NCBI RefSeq assembly: GCF_003312875.1
Contig: NZ_CP015163.1
Location: forward strand, 3,782,001 to 3,846,000
Source of the DNA: Amycolatopsis albispora
GTDB lineage: Bacteria > Actinomycetota > Actinomycetes > Mycobacteriales > Pseudonocardiaceae
Length of the DNA stretch: 64,000 nucleotides
Direction: 5' to 3'
Shown here: piece after piece, positions 7,915 through 18,967 of the stretch
How positions within the stretch are numbered: the stretch's first letter is position 1
Layout of the letters: each line of letters opens with the position of its first letter
Made by a program: the position numbers and the translations under genes
The notes under the pieces: model-generated
Seen by the model: the letters and a program-made list of their open reading frames with translations, nothing else
Told to the model about the DNA's origin: nothing
Database searches by the model: none

Positions 7915-8804
7915 CGGCCGAGGAAAGCCCGCACGGACGCGGCGATGCCCTGCTCGTCGAGGCCGTGTGCCACGTCGTGATCGGCCATGCCGCCGTAGAT
8001 CCGCACTTCGCGGTCGCGGCGCACGCCCAGCGACCGCAGGCGGTGCGGCCGGTCATCGAGCGCTTCGGCGACCTGGTGCGCCGAAGTACCGGCGAGATAG
8101 GGCTCGACGAGCACCACGTTCGCGCTCGACGCGTCCACCGCCGCCCGCAGCCCGGCCGCGTCGAACGGGCGGACCGTCGAGGCGTACAGCACGGTGACGT
8201 CCAGCGTCGCGGTGGCCGCGAGCACCCGGTCCAGCATCGGCCCGACCGCGAGCACCACCCCGGCGCTCCCCCGGCGCAGCGCCTGGAAACCCACGCCGAT
8301 GAACGGTTCCGCGTTGACCGCTTCGGACAGTCGCAAGTAGACACTGCTGTCGCCGGGCAGCGATTCGCAGAGCAGCCTGCGTGCCTCGGCCGGGTGGCCG
8401 GGCACGTGCACGGTCCAGCCGGGCAGCGAGTCCATCAGCGCCACGTCCCCCGGCGACTGGTGGGTGCGCCCGGCGTAGGACATGTCGTACGAGGCGCCGG
8501 AGGAAACCAGCACCGCGCCGACGCCCTGGTGCCCGAGGTCCAGTTTCACCTGCTCGAACGGGCGCTCCACCAGGAACGACGCGAAGGTGTGCACCACCGG
8601 CCGCATCCCGGACAGCGCCAGCCCGCCCGCGACCCCGACCAGCAACTGCTCCCGGATGCCGACGTTGATCACCCGGTTCGGGTGGCGGCGCTGCACCGGG
8701 CGCACCCGATCCACCGAGATGTCGGCGAGCACCAGCGCCAGCCGCGGGTCCACCGCCATTGCTTCGTCCATTGTGGACGCAAACGCGTCACGCATGCTCA
8801 CCAT
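7911..8804 (-). CDS. Transketolase, C-terminal subunit
   Basis: 297 residues covering the pyrimidine-binding and C-terminal domains of transketolase. The fold is recognisable from VLADISVDRVRP, VINVGIREQLLVGVAGGLAL (the glutamate that activates thiamine diphosphate lies in GIREQ), and GASYDMSYAGRTHQS. With the N-terminal subunit encoded just upstream it forms a two-subunit transketolase, as in other actinomycetes and archaea. Start ATG at 8804 shares one base with the stop of the N subunit (TGATG), so translation is coupled. The stop codon is shared with the opposing phosphatase gene. Confidence 0.9.
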   Translation of the reverse strand: MVSMRDAFASTMDEAMAVDPRLALVLADISVDRVRPVQRRHPNRVINVGIREQLLVGVAGGLALSGMRPVVHTFASFLVERPFEQVKLDLGHQGVGAVLVSSGASYDMSYAGRTHQSPGDVALMDSLPGWTVHVPGHPAEARRLLCESLPGDSSVYLRLSEAVNAEPFIGVGFQALRRGSAGVVLAVGPMLDRVLAATATLDVTVLYASTVRPFDAAGLRAAVDASSANVVLVEPYLAGTSAHQVAEALDDRPHRLRSLGVRRDREVRIYGGMADHDVAHGLDEQGIAASVRAFLGR

Positions 8805-9490
8805 CAGTTCTTCGCCTCCACTTCGGCGATCACGGCCAGCGGGCGGCCGGGGTGCGGCGCGGTGAAGGCTTCGTAGAGCGCTTCGTGGTCGCGGCCGTCG
8901 ACCGTCCTGGCCGTCCAGCCCTCCACCTCGAACCGCCGCCCGATGCCGCCGGGCCAGCCGTGGCTGGCGGACCGGTTGTCCACCACCACCGCGGTCAGCG
9001 CCGCCATGCCCTCGCGCCCGGCCAGCGCGATCGCCTCGTGGTTGGACCCCTCGTCGAGTTCGGCGTCGCCGACGAGCACCACCACCCGCGCCCCGATCCG
9101 CTGCGCCCGCAGGCCGTAGACCTCCCCGATGGCCAGGCCGAGCCCGTGCCCGAGCGAGCCGCTGGAGATCTCCACGCCCGGCACGCGGACCCGGTCCGGG
9201 TGCATGCCCAGCTTCGACTCCACGCCCGCCCAGCCGAGCAGGTCCGCCTCGCGGATGAAGCCCTTCGCGGCGAGGACGGCGTAGTAGGCCATCGGTCCGT
9301 GCCCCTTCGACAGCAGGAAGCGGTCGCGACGCGGATCGCCGATCTTCCGCGGTGAAATGTCGAGCACCCGGTCGTAGAGCACCCACAGAACGTCTACAGT
9401 GGACGTGGCGGCCGCGGCATGCTTCTCGTCGCCGGTCATCAGGCCGATCAGCCGGGGCAGTTCGTGGTAGCCGGTGGCGGTGGTGGTCAT
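8804..9490 (-). CDS. Transketolase, N-terminal (thiamine diphosphate) subunit
   Basis: 228 residues, the diphosphate-binding half of transketolase. FLLSKGHGPMAYYA and SSGSLGHGLGLAIG are family motifs. The Mg2+/ThDP motif reads GDAELDEGSNHEA, with Ala in place of the second Gly of GDG, as I recall for this split family. I start at ATG 9490. A GTG two codons upstream (9496) is possible, but the -10-like CACCTT at 9503-9498 would place the RNA start close to 9490, giving a leaderless message. It is divergent from soxR, with a SoxR-like dyad in the promoter. Confidence 0.88.
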   Translation of the reverse strand: MTTTATGYHELPRLIGLMTGDEKHAAAATSTVDVLWVLYDRVLDISPRKIGDPRRDRFLLSKGHGPMAYYAVLAAKGFIREADLLGWAGVESKLGMHPDRVRVPGVEISSGSLGHGLGLAIGEVYGLRAQRIGARVVVLVGDAELDEGSNHEAIALAGREGMAALTAVVVDNRSASHGWPGGIGRRFEVEGWTARTVDGRDHEALYEAFTAPHPGRPLAVIAEVEAKN

Positions 9491-9505
9491 GTTCACGAAG
9501 GTGCA

Positions 9506-9525
9506 ACCTCGACCTAAGTCGAAGT
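9506..9525 (-). promoter_or_regulatory. SoxR/MerR-type operator between transketolase and soxR
   Basis: An 8-4-8 dyad: ACCTCGAC, CTAA, GTCGAAGT, with one mismatch between arms. On the minus strand a TTGACT element (9528-9523) is followed after 19 nt by CACCTT (9503-9498). The long spacer around a dyad is the hallmark of promoters activated by MerR-family proteins. Known SoxR boxes have the form ACCTCAA-N-TTGAGGT, close to this. The expected target is the transketolase operon, and possibly soxR itself. Confidence 0.65.
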
Positions 9526-9543
9526 CAAGGCTATGGTGGCCGG

Positions 9544-10005
9544 GTGACCAAACTCGCCGACCACCTCAGCATCGGGCAGGTCTCCGAGCGCAGCGGAGTG
9601 CCCCACACCGCCCTGCGCTTCTACGAGGACAAGGGCTTGATCCACTCCGAGCGGTCCGCCGGGAACCAGCGCCGGTACGCCCGGTCGGTGCTGCGCCGGA
9701 TCGCCTTCATCCGGGCCGCGCAGCGCGTCGGGCTGAGCCTGGAGCAGATCAGCGAAGCGCTGTCCACGCTGCCGAAGGACCACGCGCCGACCAAGGCCGA
9801 CTGGACCCGCCTCTCCCGCAACTGGCAGGCCGAGATCGACGCGCGGATCGACGCGCTGCAGCGCCTGCGTGACCGGCTGACCGGCTGCGTCGGCTGCGGC
9901 TGCCTCTCGTTGCGCGTCTGCGGGCTCTACAACCACGACGACCAGATGGCCCGCTTCGGCCCCGGCGCCCGCCTGCTGAAACCAGCCGCCGAAGGCGGGG
10001 TCTGA
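9544..10005 (+). CDS. soxR: SoxR-like MerR-family regulator with [2Fe-2S] motif
   Basis: 153 residues. An N-terminal MerR winged HTH (SIGQVSERSGVPHTALRFYE) and dimerisation helix are followed by the redox cluster motif C-x2-C-x-C-x5-C (CVGCGCLSLRVC), diagnostic of SoxR. SoxR proteins activate promoters when their cluster is oxidised, in actinomycetes mainly by redox-cycling metabolites rather than superoxide itself. Start is GTG 9544 (VTKLADHLSIGQVSE). There is no soxS. The neighbouring target, a transketolase that feeds NADPH-generating sugar phosphate flow, would fit a redox response; that link is inference. Confidence 0.92.
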   Translation: MTKLADHLSIGQVSERSGVPHTALRFYEDKGLIHSERSAGNQRRYARSVLRRIAFIRAAQRVGLSLEQISEALSTLPKDHAPTKADWTRLSRNWQAEIDARIDALQRLRDRLTGCVGCGCLSLRVCGLYNHDDQMARFGPGARLLKPAAEGGV

Positions 10006-10058
10006 ACCCGGCGCACGGGAAGTACCCTCGAAGGCGCGATCGCCGGAGAAGGAGCCTG

Positions 10059-11327
10059 ATGCAACCTGGGACGGACGCACCCGCCGCGACCGGGCCGTGG
10101 CCCGGCCTGGCCGAGCGGGTCACCAGCGAGCTGGCCGGCTCGCTGAACCTGCACCGGACCGCGTTGCGCCTGCTCGACCTGCTCTGCCCCGCGTTCGCCG
10201 ACTGGGCGGTGCTCGCGCTGCCCGAACTCCGCACCGGCAGGCTGGTGCTGCACGGCGGCGCCGAGCCGTCCGCGACCACCCCGGCCACCTCGCGGGTCGA
10301 CCGGGAAACCGGCCTCGGCCACGTGCTGACCGCGGGCCGCACCGATGTGCTGCACGTCGGCGAGGCCGCCGAGACCGGGCTGGACACGATGATCCCGCAC
10401 GCCGGGTTGCGTGCCGAAGCCGCCGCGCTGCGCCCGGCCGACGTCGCCGGGGTCCCGCTGACCGCCCGCGGTACCACCATCGGCGTGCTGATCCTGGTCC
10501 GCGCCGCGAGCCGGGGCTTTCCCGCCGAGGATGTCGCAGTCGCCGAGCAACTGGCCGCCCGCGCCGCGCTGGCGCTCGATTCGGCACAGCTCTACGAGGA
10601 CCGCACGCACGTGGCTTCGGTGCTGCAGGCCGGATTGCGCCCGCCGGCGCTGCCCGAACTGCCCGGTGCGCGGATCGCCGCGCGGATCCGGTCGGCGGCC
10701 GAGCACCTCGACCTGTCCGGTGACTTCTACGACGTGCTCGGCTCCGGCGACGACTGGCTGGTGGTGCTCGGCGACGTGTGCGGCAAGGGCGCGGAGGCCG
10801 CCGTGCTGACCGGCCGCACCCGGCAGAGCATCCGCACCGCCGCCTACTTCGACCGCCGCCCGGCCCGGGTGCTGACCGCGTTGAACACCGTGCTCTACGA
10901 AGCCGACGCCAGCCGGTTCGTGGCCGTGGTGTGCGTGCGGCTGCGGCCGATCGGTGACGGCAGCTCGGCGGTGGCCAGCGTGGCCGTGGCCGGGCACCCG
11001 CCGCCGGTGATCATCCGCGCGGGCGGCAGCATCGAGCAGATCGAGGCCACCGGCACGGTCGCCGGGGTGCTGCCGGACCTGGCCTACCGGGAGGTCGATG
11101 TGCGCCTGCACGTCGGCGACACCATGCTGTTGTGCACCGACGGCATCTACGAAGCGCGGGGAGCGGGCGACTTCTACGGCATGGACCGGCTAGCCGAGTT
11201 GCTGCCCGCCTACGCCGGAGCCGGGCCGGAGCCCCTGTGCGAGGCGGTGGAGCAGGACGTCCGCGAGTACCTCGGCGGGCGGCCGCACGACGACATGGCC
11301 CTGTTCGCGGTGACCTGGGGACGATGA
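10059..11327 (+). CDS. GAF domain plus SpoIIE/RsbU-type protein phosphatase
   Basis: 422 residues. Residues about 20-185 form a GAF-like sensor domain. Residues about 190-420 are a SpoIIE PP2C domain with DLSGDFYDV, LGDVCGKGAEAA, LLCTDGIYEAR and DDMALFAV, retaining the metal-binding aspartates. Such RsbU-like enzymes dephosphorylate STAS anti-anti-sigma factors, and a STAS gene lies two genes downstream in the same operon. The stop overlaps the start of the B12-binding gene (ATGA at 11324). The GAF ligand is unknown. No Shine-Dalgarno conflict: GAGAAGGAGCC precedes the ATG at 10059. Confidence 0.9.
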   Translation: MQPGTDAPAATGPWPGLAERVTSELAGSLNLHRTALRLLDLLCPAFADWAVLALPELRTGRLVLHGGAEPSATTPATSRVDRETGLGHVLTAGRTDVLHVGEAAETGLDTMIPHAGLRAEAAALRPADVAGVPLTARGTTIGVLILVRAASRGFPAEDVAVAEQLAARAALALDSAQLYEDRTHVASVLQAGLRPPALPELPGARIAARIRSAAEHLDLSGDFYDVLGSGDDWLVVLGDVCGKGAEAAVLTGRTRQSIRTAAYFDRRPARVLTALNTVLYEADASRFVAVVCVRLRPIGDGSSAVASVAVAGHPPPVIIRAGGSIEQIEATGTVAGVLPDLAYREVDVRLHVGDTMLLCTDGIYEARGAGDFYGMDRLAELLPAYAGAGPEPLCEAVEQDVREYLGGRPHDDMALFAVTWGR

Positions 11328-12340
11328 GCGCATTCGACACCGCTGAGGCGGCGACCAGGTTCGGCCGGGCACTGGACGCGGTGGACACGCCGGCCGCCAC
11401 CGCGCTGGTCGGCGGCCTGCTCGACCGCGGTGCCGACCCGGTGGTGGTGCTGGTCGAGGTGATCGCCGCCGGGCAGCGGGCGGTCGGCGGGCACTGGCAG
11501 CGCGGGGAATGGACGGTGGCCAGGGAGCACGCGGCGACCGGGGTTTCCGCCGCGGCGGTGGGCGTGGTGGCCGAGCACGCGGGCCGCGTGCCGGTGAGCC
11601 GGGGCCGGGTGGTGGTGGCCTGCGCCGAACGCGAATGGCACGCGCTGCCCGCGTCGCTCGTCGGCCACGCGTTGCGCGCGCACGGCTGGGACGTCACGCT
11701 GCTCGGCGCGTCGACCCCGGCGGCGCGGCTGAACCAGTACCTGCACGACCTCGGCCCGGACGCGGTCGCGGTCAGCTGCTCGGTGCTGGGCGCGCTGCCC
11801 GCCTGCCGCCGGATCGTCGAAGCCGCCACCGCCGCCGGGATCCCGGTGCTGGCAGGCGGTCCCGGCTTCGGGCGGGACAGCCGGCGCGCGCTCGCGCTGG
11901 GTGCGACGGCATGGGCGCCGGAGGCCTACGCGGCGGTCGAAGCGGTCGGGGCGCTGCCCCGGGTGGTTCCGCCGGCACCCCCGCTGCCCGCCGCGGCCGC
12001 CGCCGAGCAGGCCGAACTCGAAGTGGCGCACCAGCGCCTGCAGCACGCGCTGCGGGCCGGGTGGTCGCTCGCGACCGAGGTGCTGGTGAAGGCACCGGTG
12101 GTGGCCGACAGCCTGGCGTCGGTGGCCAAGGACGTGCTCGACCTGTCCCTGCACGCGGTGGGCGCGGCCCTGCTCACCGGCGACCCGCGGCCCATCCCGG
12201 AAACCTCGGCGTGGGTGGCCGAAGTGCTCACCGCCCGCGGTGCGGACCCGCGGCTGGTGGCCGAACTCGGGGACCTGCTCGCCGGGGTGCTGGCGGACTT
12301 CCCGCTGGCACGCGCACTGGTCACGGAGCACTGGCGATGA
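11324..12340 (+). CDS. Stand-alone cobalamin-binding protein with CarH-type Wx9EH light-sensing motif
   Basis: 338 residues. Residues about 10-80 form the helical cap (B12-binding_2/methionine synthase cap) and about 92-205 the Rossmann B12-binding domain, with H106 in EREWHALP as the likely axial cobalt ligand. The cap contains W58-x9-E68-H69 (WQRGEWTVAREH), the signature of CarH/LitR photoreceptors that use adenosylcobalamin to sense light. Unlike CarH there is no MerR DNA-binding domain. A C-terminal helical region of about 110 residues is unclassified. It is translationally coupled to a SpoIIE phosphatase upstream and a STAS protein downstream. Motif presence is direct observation; light sensing is inference. 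Confidence 0.87.
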   Translation: MSAFDTAEAATRFGRALDAVDTPAATALVGGLLDRGADPVVVLVEVIAAGQRAVGGHWQRGEWTVAREHAATGVSAAAVGVVAEHAGRVPVSRGRVVVACAEREWHALPASLVGHALRAHGWDVTLLGASTPAARLNQYLHDLGPDAVAVSCSVLGALPACRRIVEAATAAGIPVLAGGPGFGRDSRRALALGATAWAPEAYAAVEAVGALPRVVPPAPPLPAAAAAEQAELEVAHQRLQHALRAGWSLATEVLVKAPVVADSLASVAKDVLDLSLHAVGAALLTGDPRPIPETSAWVAEVLTARGADPRLVAELGDLLAGVLADFPLARALVTEHWR

Positions 12341-12648
12341 CGGAATTCAGCTACCGGGTGACGGTGGACGGCGGGCAGGTGGTGGTCACCACCGCGGGTG
12401 CACTGGACGCGCACACCGGCGCCGAGTTCCGCGACGCGCTGGCCGAACTCGCGGCACGGCACCGGGAACTGGTGCTCGACGTGGCCGGACTGACCTATGT
12501 GGACTCGACCGGGCTGAGCGCGTTCATCACCGCGCACAAGCACGCCACCGCGCGTGGCGGGCGGGTGCGGCTGAGCCGGGTGCCGCCGTTCCTGGCCAGG
12601 CTGCTCGCGGTGACCGGGCTCAACTCCTTCCTGCCGGTGCTGCGGTGA
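12337..12648 (+). CDS. STAS-domain anti-anti-sigma factor (RsbV/SpoIIAA type)
   Basis: 103 residues, a single STAS domain. The phosphorylatable serine lies in the conserved loop YVDSTGLSAFI. Such proteins, when unphosphorylated, sequester an anti-sigma kinase and release a sigma factor. No HATPase kinase (RsbW type) or sigma gene is adjacent, so its partner must be elsewhere. ATG 12337 overlaps the previous stop (ATGA), and its own stop shares one base with the start of kptA (TGATG). Confidence 0.92.
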   Translation: MTEFSYRVTVDGGQVVVTTAGALDAHTGAEFRDALAELAARHRELVLDVAGLTYVDSTGLSAFITAHKHATARGGRVRLSRVPPFLARLLAVTGLNSFLPVLR

Positions 12649-13172
12649 TGGACGAAAAGCGGCTGGTCAGGCTGTCCAAACGGCTGTCGAGGCACCTGCG
12701 TCACGACCCCGGCGCGGTCGGGCTGGAACTGGACGAAGCGGGCTGGGCCGACGTCGGCGCGGTGCTCGAAGCACTCGGCATGAGCCGCGAACAGCTGACG
12801 GAAGTGGTGGCACGCAACAACAAACAGCGGTTCTCGTTCGACGGGACGGGCACCCGGATCCGCGCGAACCAGGGCCACAGCGTGGCGGTCGAACTCGGCC
12901 TGCCCACCGCGGAACCGCCGGAGTTCCTGTACCACGGCACGGTGGCCGCCGCGCTGCCCGCGATCCGCGCGGAGGGCCTGCGCCCGATGCGGCGGCACGC
13001 GGTGCACCTGTCCCCCGACGAGGAAACCGCGCGACGCGTCGGCGCGCGACGGGGTGCGCCGGTGATCCTGCGCGTGGCCGCCGGGCGGATGGCCGAGGCC
13101 GGGCACTCGTTCCAGCTCAGCGCCAACGGAGTCTGGCTGACCGACGCCGTGCCGCCCGAATACCTGGACTAA
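12648..13172 (+). CDS. kptA: RNA 2'-phosphotransferase (Tpt1/KptA)
   Basis: 174 residues, matching the family length. The enzyme moves a 2'-phosphate from RNA to NAD+, giving ADP-ribose 1'',2''-cyclic phosphate. N-terminal winged helix begins LVRLSKRLSRHLRHDP, containing the first catalytic Arg. NNKQRFSFDGTGTRIRANQGHSVAVEL is split by the catalytic Arg-His pair (RANQGH), and YHGT plus the C-terminal R-rich HLSPDEETARRVG follow. Bacterial KptA has no known tRNA-splicing substrate. Here it is coupled (TGATG) to a STAS/B12/SpoIIE operon, an unexpected context. Its TAA overlaps the stop of the convergent small gene. Confidence 0.93.
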   Translation: MDEKRLVRLSKRLSRHLRHDPGAVGLELDEAGWADVGAVLEALGMSREQLTEVVARNNKQRFSFDGTGTRIRANQGHSVAVELGLPTAEPPEFLYHGTVAAALPAIRAEGLRPMRRHAVHLSPDEETARRVGARRGAPVILRVAAGRMAEAGHSFQLSANGVWLTDAVPPEYLD

Positions 13173-13327
13173 CCGGCGAGCCAGGCGATGGCGCCGCCGA
13201 CCGCGAGCACCGCGCCGACGCCGAGCAGGACGGCCAGCACCTTCGCGGTCTTCCACGTGCTGTACACGCCGCCGATCAGGAAACCGGCCAGGGCCAGCAG
13301 GCCGACGATGATGAATTCCTTCGGCAC
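13169..13327 (-). CDS. Small two-helix membrane protein after hisB
   Basis: A 52-residue protein starting GTG at 13327, directly after the hisB TAG with no spacer. It begins MPKEFIIVGLLALAGFLIGG and ends LGVGAVLAVGGAIAWLAG, giving two hydrophobic helices joined by a VYSTWKTAK loop. Codon third positions are almost all G or C, as in neighbouring genes. It is likely translated by re-initiation after hisB. Function unknown; small proteins of this sort follow hisB in related actinomycetes as far as I recall. Its stop overlaps that of kptA. Confidence 0.75.
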   Translation of the reverse strand: MPKEFIIVGLLALAGFLIGGVYSTWKTAKVLAVLLGVGAVLAVGGAIAWLAG

Positions 13328-16189
<2,862 letters not shown>

Positions 16190-16193
<4 letters not shown>

Positions 16194-17506
16194 GACTCGA
16201 ACCTCGCGGTGACGGCCTCCCCGTGCGCGGGCAGGTCTTCGGCGTTGGCGAGCGCGACCACCTTGCCTGCCACCTCGCGCAGCGCTTCCTCGCTGTAGTC
16301 GACCACGTGGATGCCGCGCAGGAAGCTCTGCACCGACAGGCCGGACGAGTGCCGCGCGAAACCGCCGGTGGGCAGCACGTGGTTCGACCCGGCGCAGTAG
16401 TCGCCGAGCGAGACCGGGGCGTACGGGCCGACAAAAACCGCCCCCGCGTTGCGGACCCTGGCCGCCACCGCGCGCGCGTCGGCGGTCTGGATCTCCAGGT
16501 GCTCGGCGGCGTAGGCGTCCACCACCCGCAGCCCGTCGTCCACAGTGGACACCAGCACGATGCCGGACTGCTTGCCGGTCAACGCTTCGGTGACCCGCTC
16601 GGTGTGCTTGGTGGCCGGGACGCGGCGGGCCAGCTCGGCGTCCACGGCGTCGGCGAGCCGCTCGGAGTCGGTCACCAGCACGCTGGCGGCCAGCGGGTCG
16701 TGCTCGGCCTGGCTGATCAGGTCGGTGGCCACGTGCGCCGGGTCGGCGGTGTCGTCGGCGAGCACCGCGATCTCGGTGGGGCCCGCCTCGGAGTCGATGC
16801 CGATCAGGCCGCGCAGCAGGCGCTTGGCCGCGGTCAGGTAGATGTTGCCCGGCCCGGTGACCACGTCCACCGGGGTCAGCTCGGCGCCGTCGGTGTCGGT
16901 GCCGCCGTAGGCCAGCAGGGCCACCGCCTGCGCGCCGCCGACCGCCCACACCTCGTCCACGCCGAGCAGCTCGGCCGCGGCCAGCACGGTCGGGTGCGGC
17001 AGCCCGCCGAACTCCGCCTGCGGCGGCGAGCAGAGCACCAGCGAGCCGACGCCCGCGGTCTGCGCCGGGACCACGTTCATCACCACGGTCGACGGGTACA
17101 CCGCCAGCCCGCCCGGCGCGTACAGCCCGACGCGCTCCACCGGCACCCAGCGCTCGGTGACCGTGCCGCCGTCCACCACCGTGGTGGTGACGTCGGGGCG
17201 GCGCTGGTCGGCGTGCACCTTGCGGGCGCGGGTGGTGGCCTCCTCCAGCGCCTCGCGGACCGCCGGGTCCAGCTCGGCCAGCGCGCGGGCGCGCTCGTCG
17301 GCGGGCACGCGGATGGCGGACGGCCGCACGCCGTCGAACCGCTCGCCGTACTCGAGCGCGGCCTCGGCACCCCGGTCGCGGACGGCGTCCACGATCGGGC
17401 GGACCAGATGCAGTACGGCGTCCACGTCGGTTCCGGCGCGCGGCAGGGCGGCACGCAGTTCGGCGGGGGACGGGGTACGACCTCGCAGGTCCGTGCGGTT
17501 GAGCAT
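16190..17506 (-). CDS. hisD: Histidinol dehydrogenase
   Basis: 438 residues; oxidises L-histidinol to L-histidine with two NAD+, the last steps of the pathway. Seen are the [17 protein letters not shown] and [16 protein letters not shown] blocks, [13 protein letters not shown], and the Zn/catalytic region LISQAEHDP and the C-terminal [17 protein letters not shown]. It is the first gene of the minus-strand his run, 34 bp from a divergent nitrilase gene. ATG 17506 is preceded by a short promoter region. Confidence 0.97.
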
Positions 17507-17540
17507 GGGCACGAGGGTAGCTTCGACGGCGGAGAGGAGA

Positions 17541-18338
17541 ATGCCCGTGCCCCGAATCGCGCTCTGCCAGCTGACCTCCGGTCCCGATCCGGCCGCCAAC
17601 CTGGACCTGGTCCGGGAGTGGACCGCCCGCGCCGCCGCCGGGGACGCGCGGGTGGTGGTCTTCCCGGAGGCCATGATGGCCGCTTTCGGCGTGCCGCTCG
17701 GACCGCTCGCCGAGCCGCTCGACGGGCCGTGGGCTTCCGCGGTCGCTTCGGTGGCGGCCGAGCACGACGTGCTGATCGTCGCGGGCATGTTCACCCCGGC
17801 CGGGGACCGCGTCCGCAACACGCTGCTGGTCACCGGGCTCGGTGAGCACCGCGGGTACGACAAAATCCACCTGTACGACGCGTTCGGGTTCAAGGAGTCC
17901 CACACGGTCGCGCCGGGTGACGCCCTCGCGACGGTCACCGTCGACGGCACCGTGCTCGGCCTGGCCACCTGCTACGACGTCCGCTTCCCGTCGCTGTTCC
18001 AGAAACTGGCCGAACAGGGCGCGGCGGCGGTGCTGCTGCCCGCGTCGTGGGGTGCCGGTGAGGGCAAGCGGGAGCAGTGGGAGCTGCTGGTCCGGGCGCG
18101 GGCGCTGGACTCGGGCAGCTGGGTGCTCGCGTGCGACCAGGCCGATCCCGCGGTGACCGGGGTCGCGGTGAACCCGAAGGCGCCGACCGGCATCGGGTAC
18201 TCGACGGTCGCCGACCCGTTCGGCCGGGTACACGCGGCGCTGGGCGCGGGCGCGGACCTCCTGATCACGGAAATCGACCCGGCGGTGTCCACGGCCTCGC
18301 GGGAAGCGACGGCCGTCCTGCCGAACCGCCGCGTGTAG
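17541..18338 (+). CDS. Carbon-nitrogen hydrolase (nitrilase superfamily amidase)
   Basis: 265 residues with the Glu-Lys-Cys triad of the superfamily: E in [12 protein letters not shown] in [11 protein letters not shown] in [13 protein letters not shown]. The CYDVRFP context matches NIT2/omega-amidase-like and deaminated-glutathione amidase branches. Cytoplasmic. A strong GGAGAGGAGA lies just before the ATG at 17541. It is divergent from hisD; the substrate cannot be told from sequence. Confidence 0.92.
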   Translation: MPVPRIALCQLTSGPDPAANLDLVREWTARAAAGDARVVVFPEAMMAAFGVPLGPLAEPLDGPWASAVASVAAEHDVLIVAGMFTPAGDRVRNTLLVTGLGEHRGYDKIHLYDAFGFKESHTVAPGDALATVTVDGTVLGLATCYDVRFPSLFQKLAEQGAAAVLLPASWGAGEGKREQWELLVRARALDSGSWVLACDQADPAVTGVAVNPKAPTGIGYSTVADPFGRVHAALGAGADLLITEIDPAVSTASREATAVLPNRRV

Positions 18339-18593
18339 GCGAGGTGGGGAGACTGCTCCCTGAAGCGCGCAGTTCTTCGGGCTCGGATAGTCGTGGTGAC
18401 GTTGCACCGCCTAGTGTCGAGGGACTACGACGGTTATCCGGGCGCGTACTTCTGCGGCTTCTTGTTGATCAAGCGGGCCAAAAATGCCGATGCGTTGCTA
18501 CAACCCCGAGCACACCAGCCTGCCGATCGACCATCGCCTGCGGCGCACAGGTGCGCGACGGCAAGGCACCTGCTACGAGGAACTGGTCGCCAT
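18339..18593. other. Gap after the nitrilase gene, no supported gene
   Basis: Base composition falls here compared with the window. Frames on the + strand (for example one through GYPGAYFCGFLLIKR) have no recognisable domain, no good ribosome site and mixed codon use. It may hold a decayed gene, the 3' untranslated region of the nitrilase gene and the end of the minus-strand islet. Notably it is a convergent gap that lacks the AATGTGGCTTT repeat found in the four other long convergent gaps. Confidence 0.4.
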
Positions 18594-18917
18594 TCACGGA
18601 GCACTCGGATCCGACGGCCCCTTCCACTCTTCTCCCTCATCTCCGCGCTCATACGCTCTATCCAGAGGCCGACTTTCAGAAAGTAATCTCTCTAGCATTT
18701 CGCGGGCCGCCTTGCGCGCTGAAGCGGACGAGCCCATATCCATCGCCGCCTTCTGCGCAACACGAATACGCCGCTCACGACTCAACCTGACAAGCCCTTT
18801 TGTAAGGCGCTCGAAGTAGTGCACGAGCAGCGCCACTGTTATGAGAAAAATCCATAATATCGCATTGCCAGCGAACTTGTCTATCGCCGAAATCAATTGG
18901 TGTGGAATTCCGGTCAT
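18594..18917 (-). CDS. Small membrane-anchored protein in low-GC islet
   Basis: 107 residues: N-terminal helix region HQLISAIDKFAGNAILW, one transmembrane helix (ILWIFLITVALLVHYF), then a basic, charged cytoplasmic part with RLTKGLVRLSRERRIRVAQK and an acidic end. It reads 50 bp downstream of the DUF262-like gene on the same strand, so the two are probably co-transcribed. Codon use is far less GC-biased at third positions than in flanking genes (ATA, AAA, TTT, AAT codons), a sign of recent transfer. Function unknown. Confidence 0.55.
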   Translation of the reverse strand: MTGIPHQLISAIDKFAGNAILWIFLITVALLVHYFERLTKGLVRLSRERRIRVAQKAAMDMGSSASARKAAREMLERLLSESRPLDRAYERGDEGEEWKGPSDPSAP

Positions 18918-18967
18918 GTGTGCTCGACTCTCTTGCTAATGGACCGGAAGAGAATCGACGTACGGAG

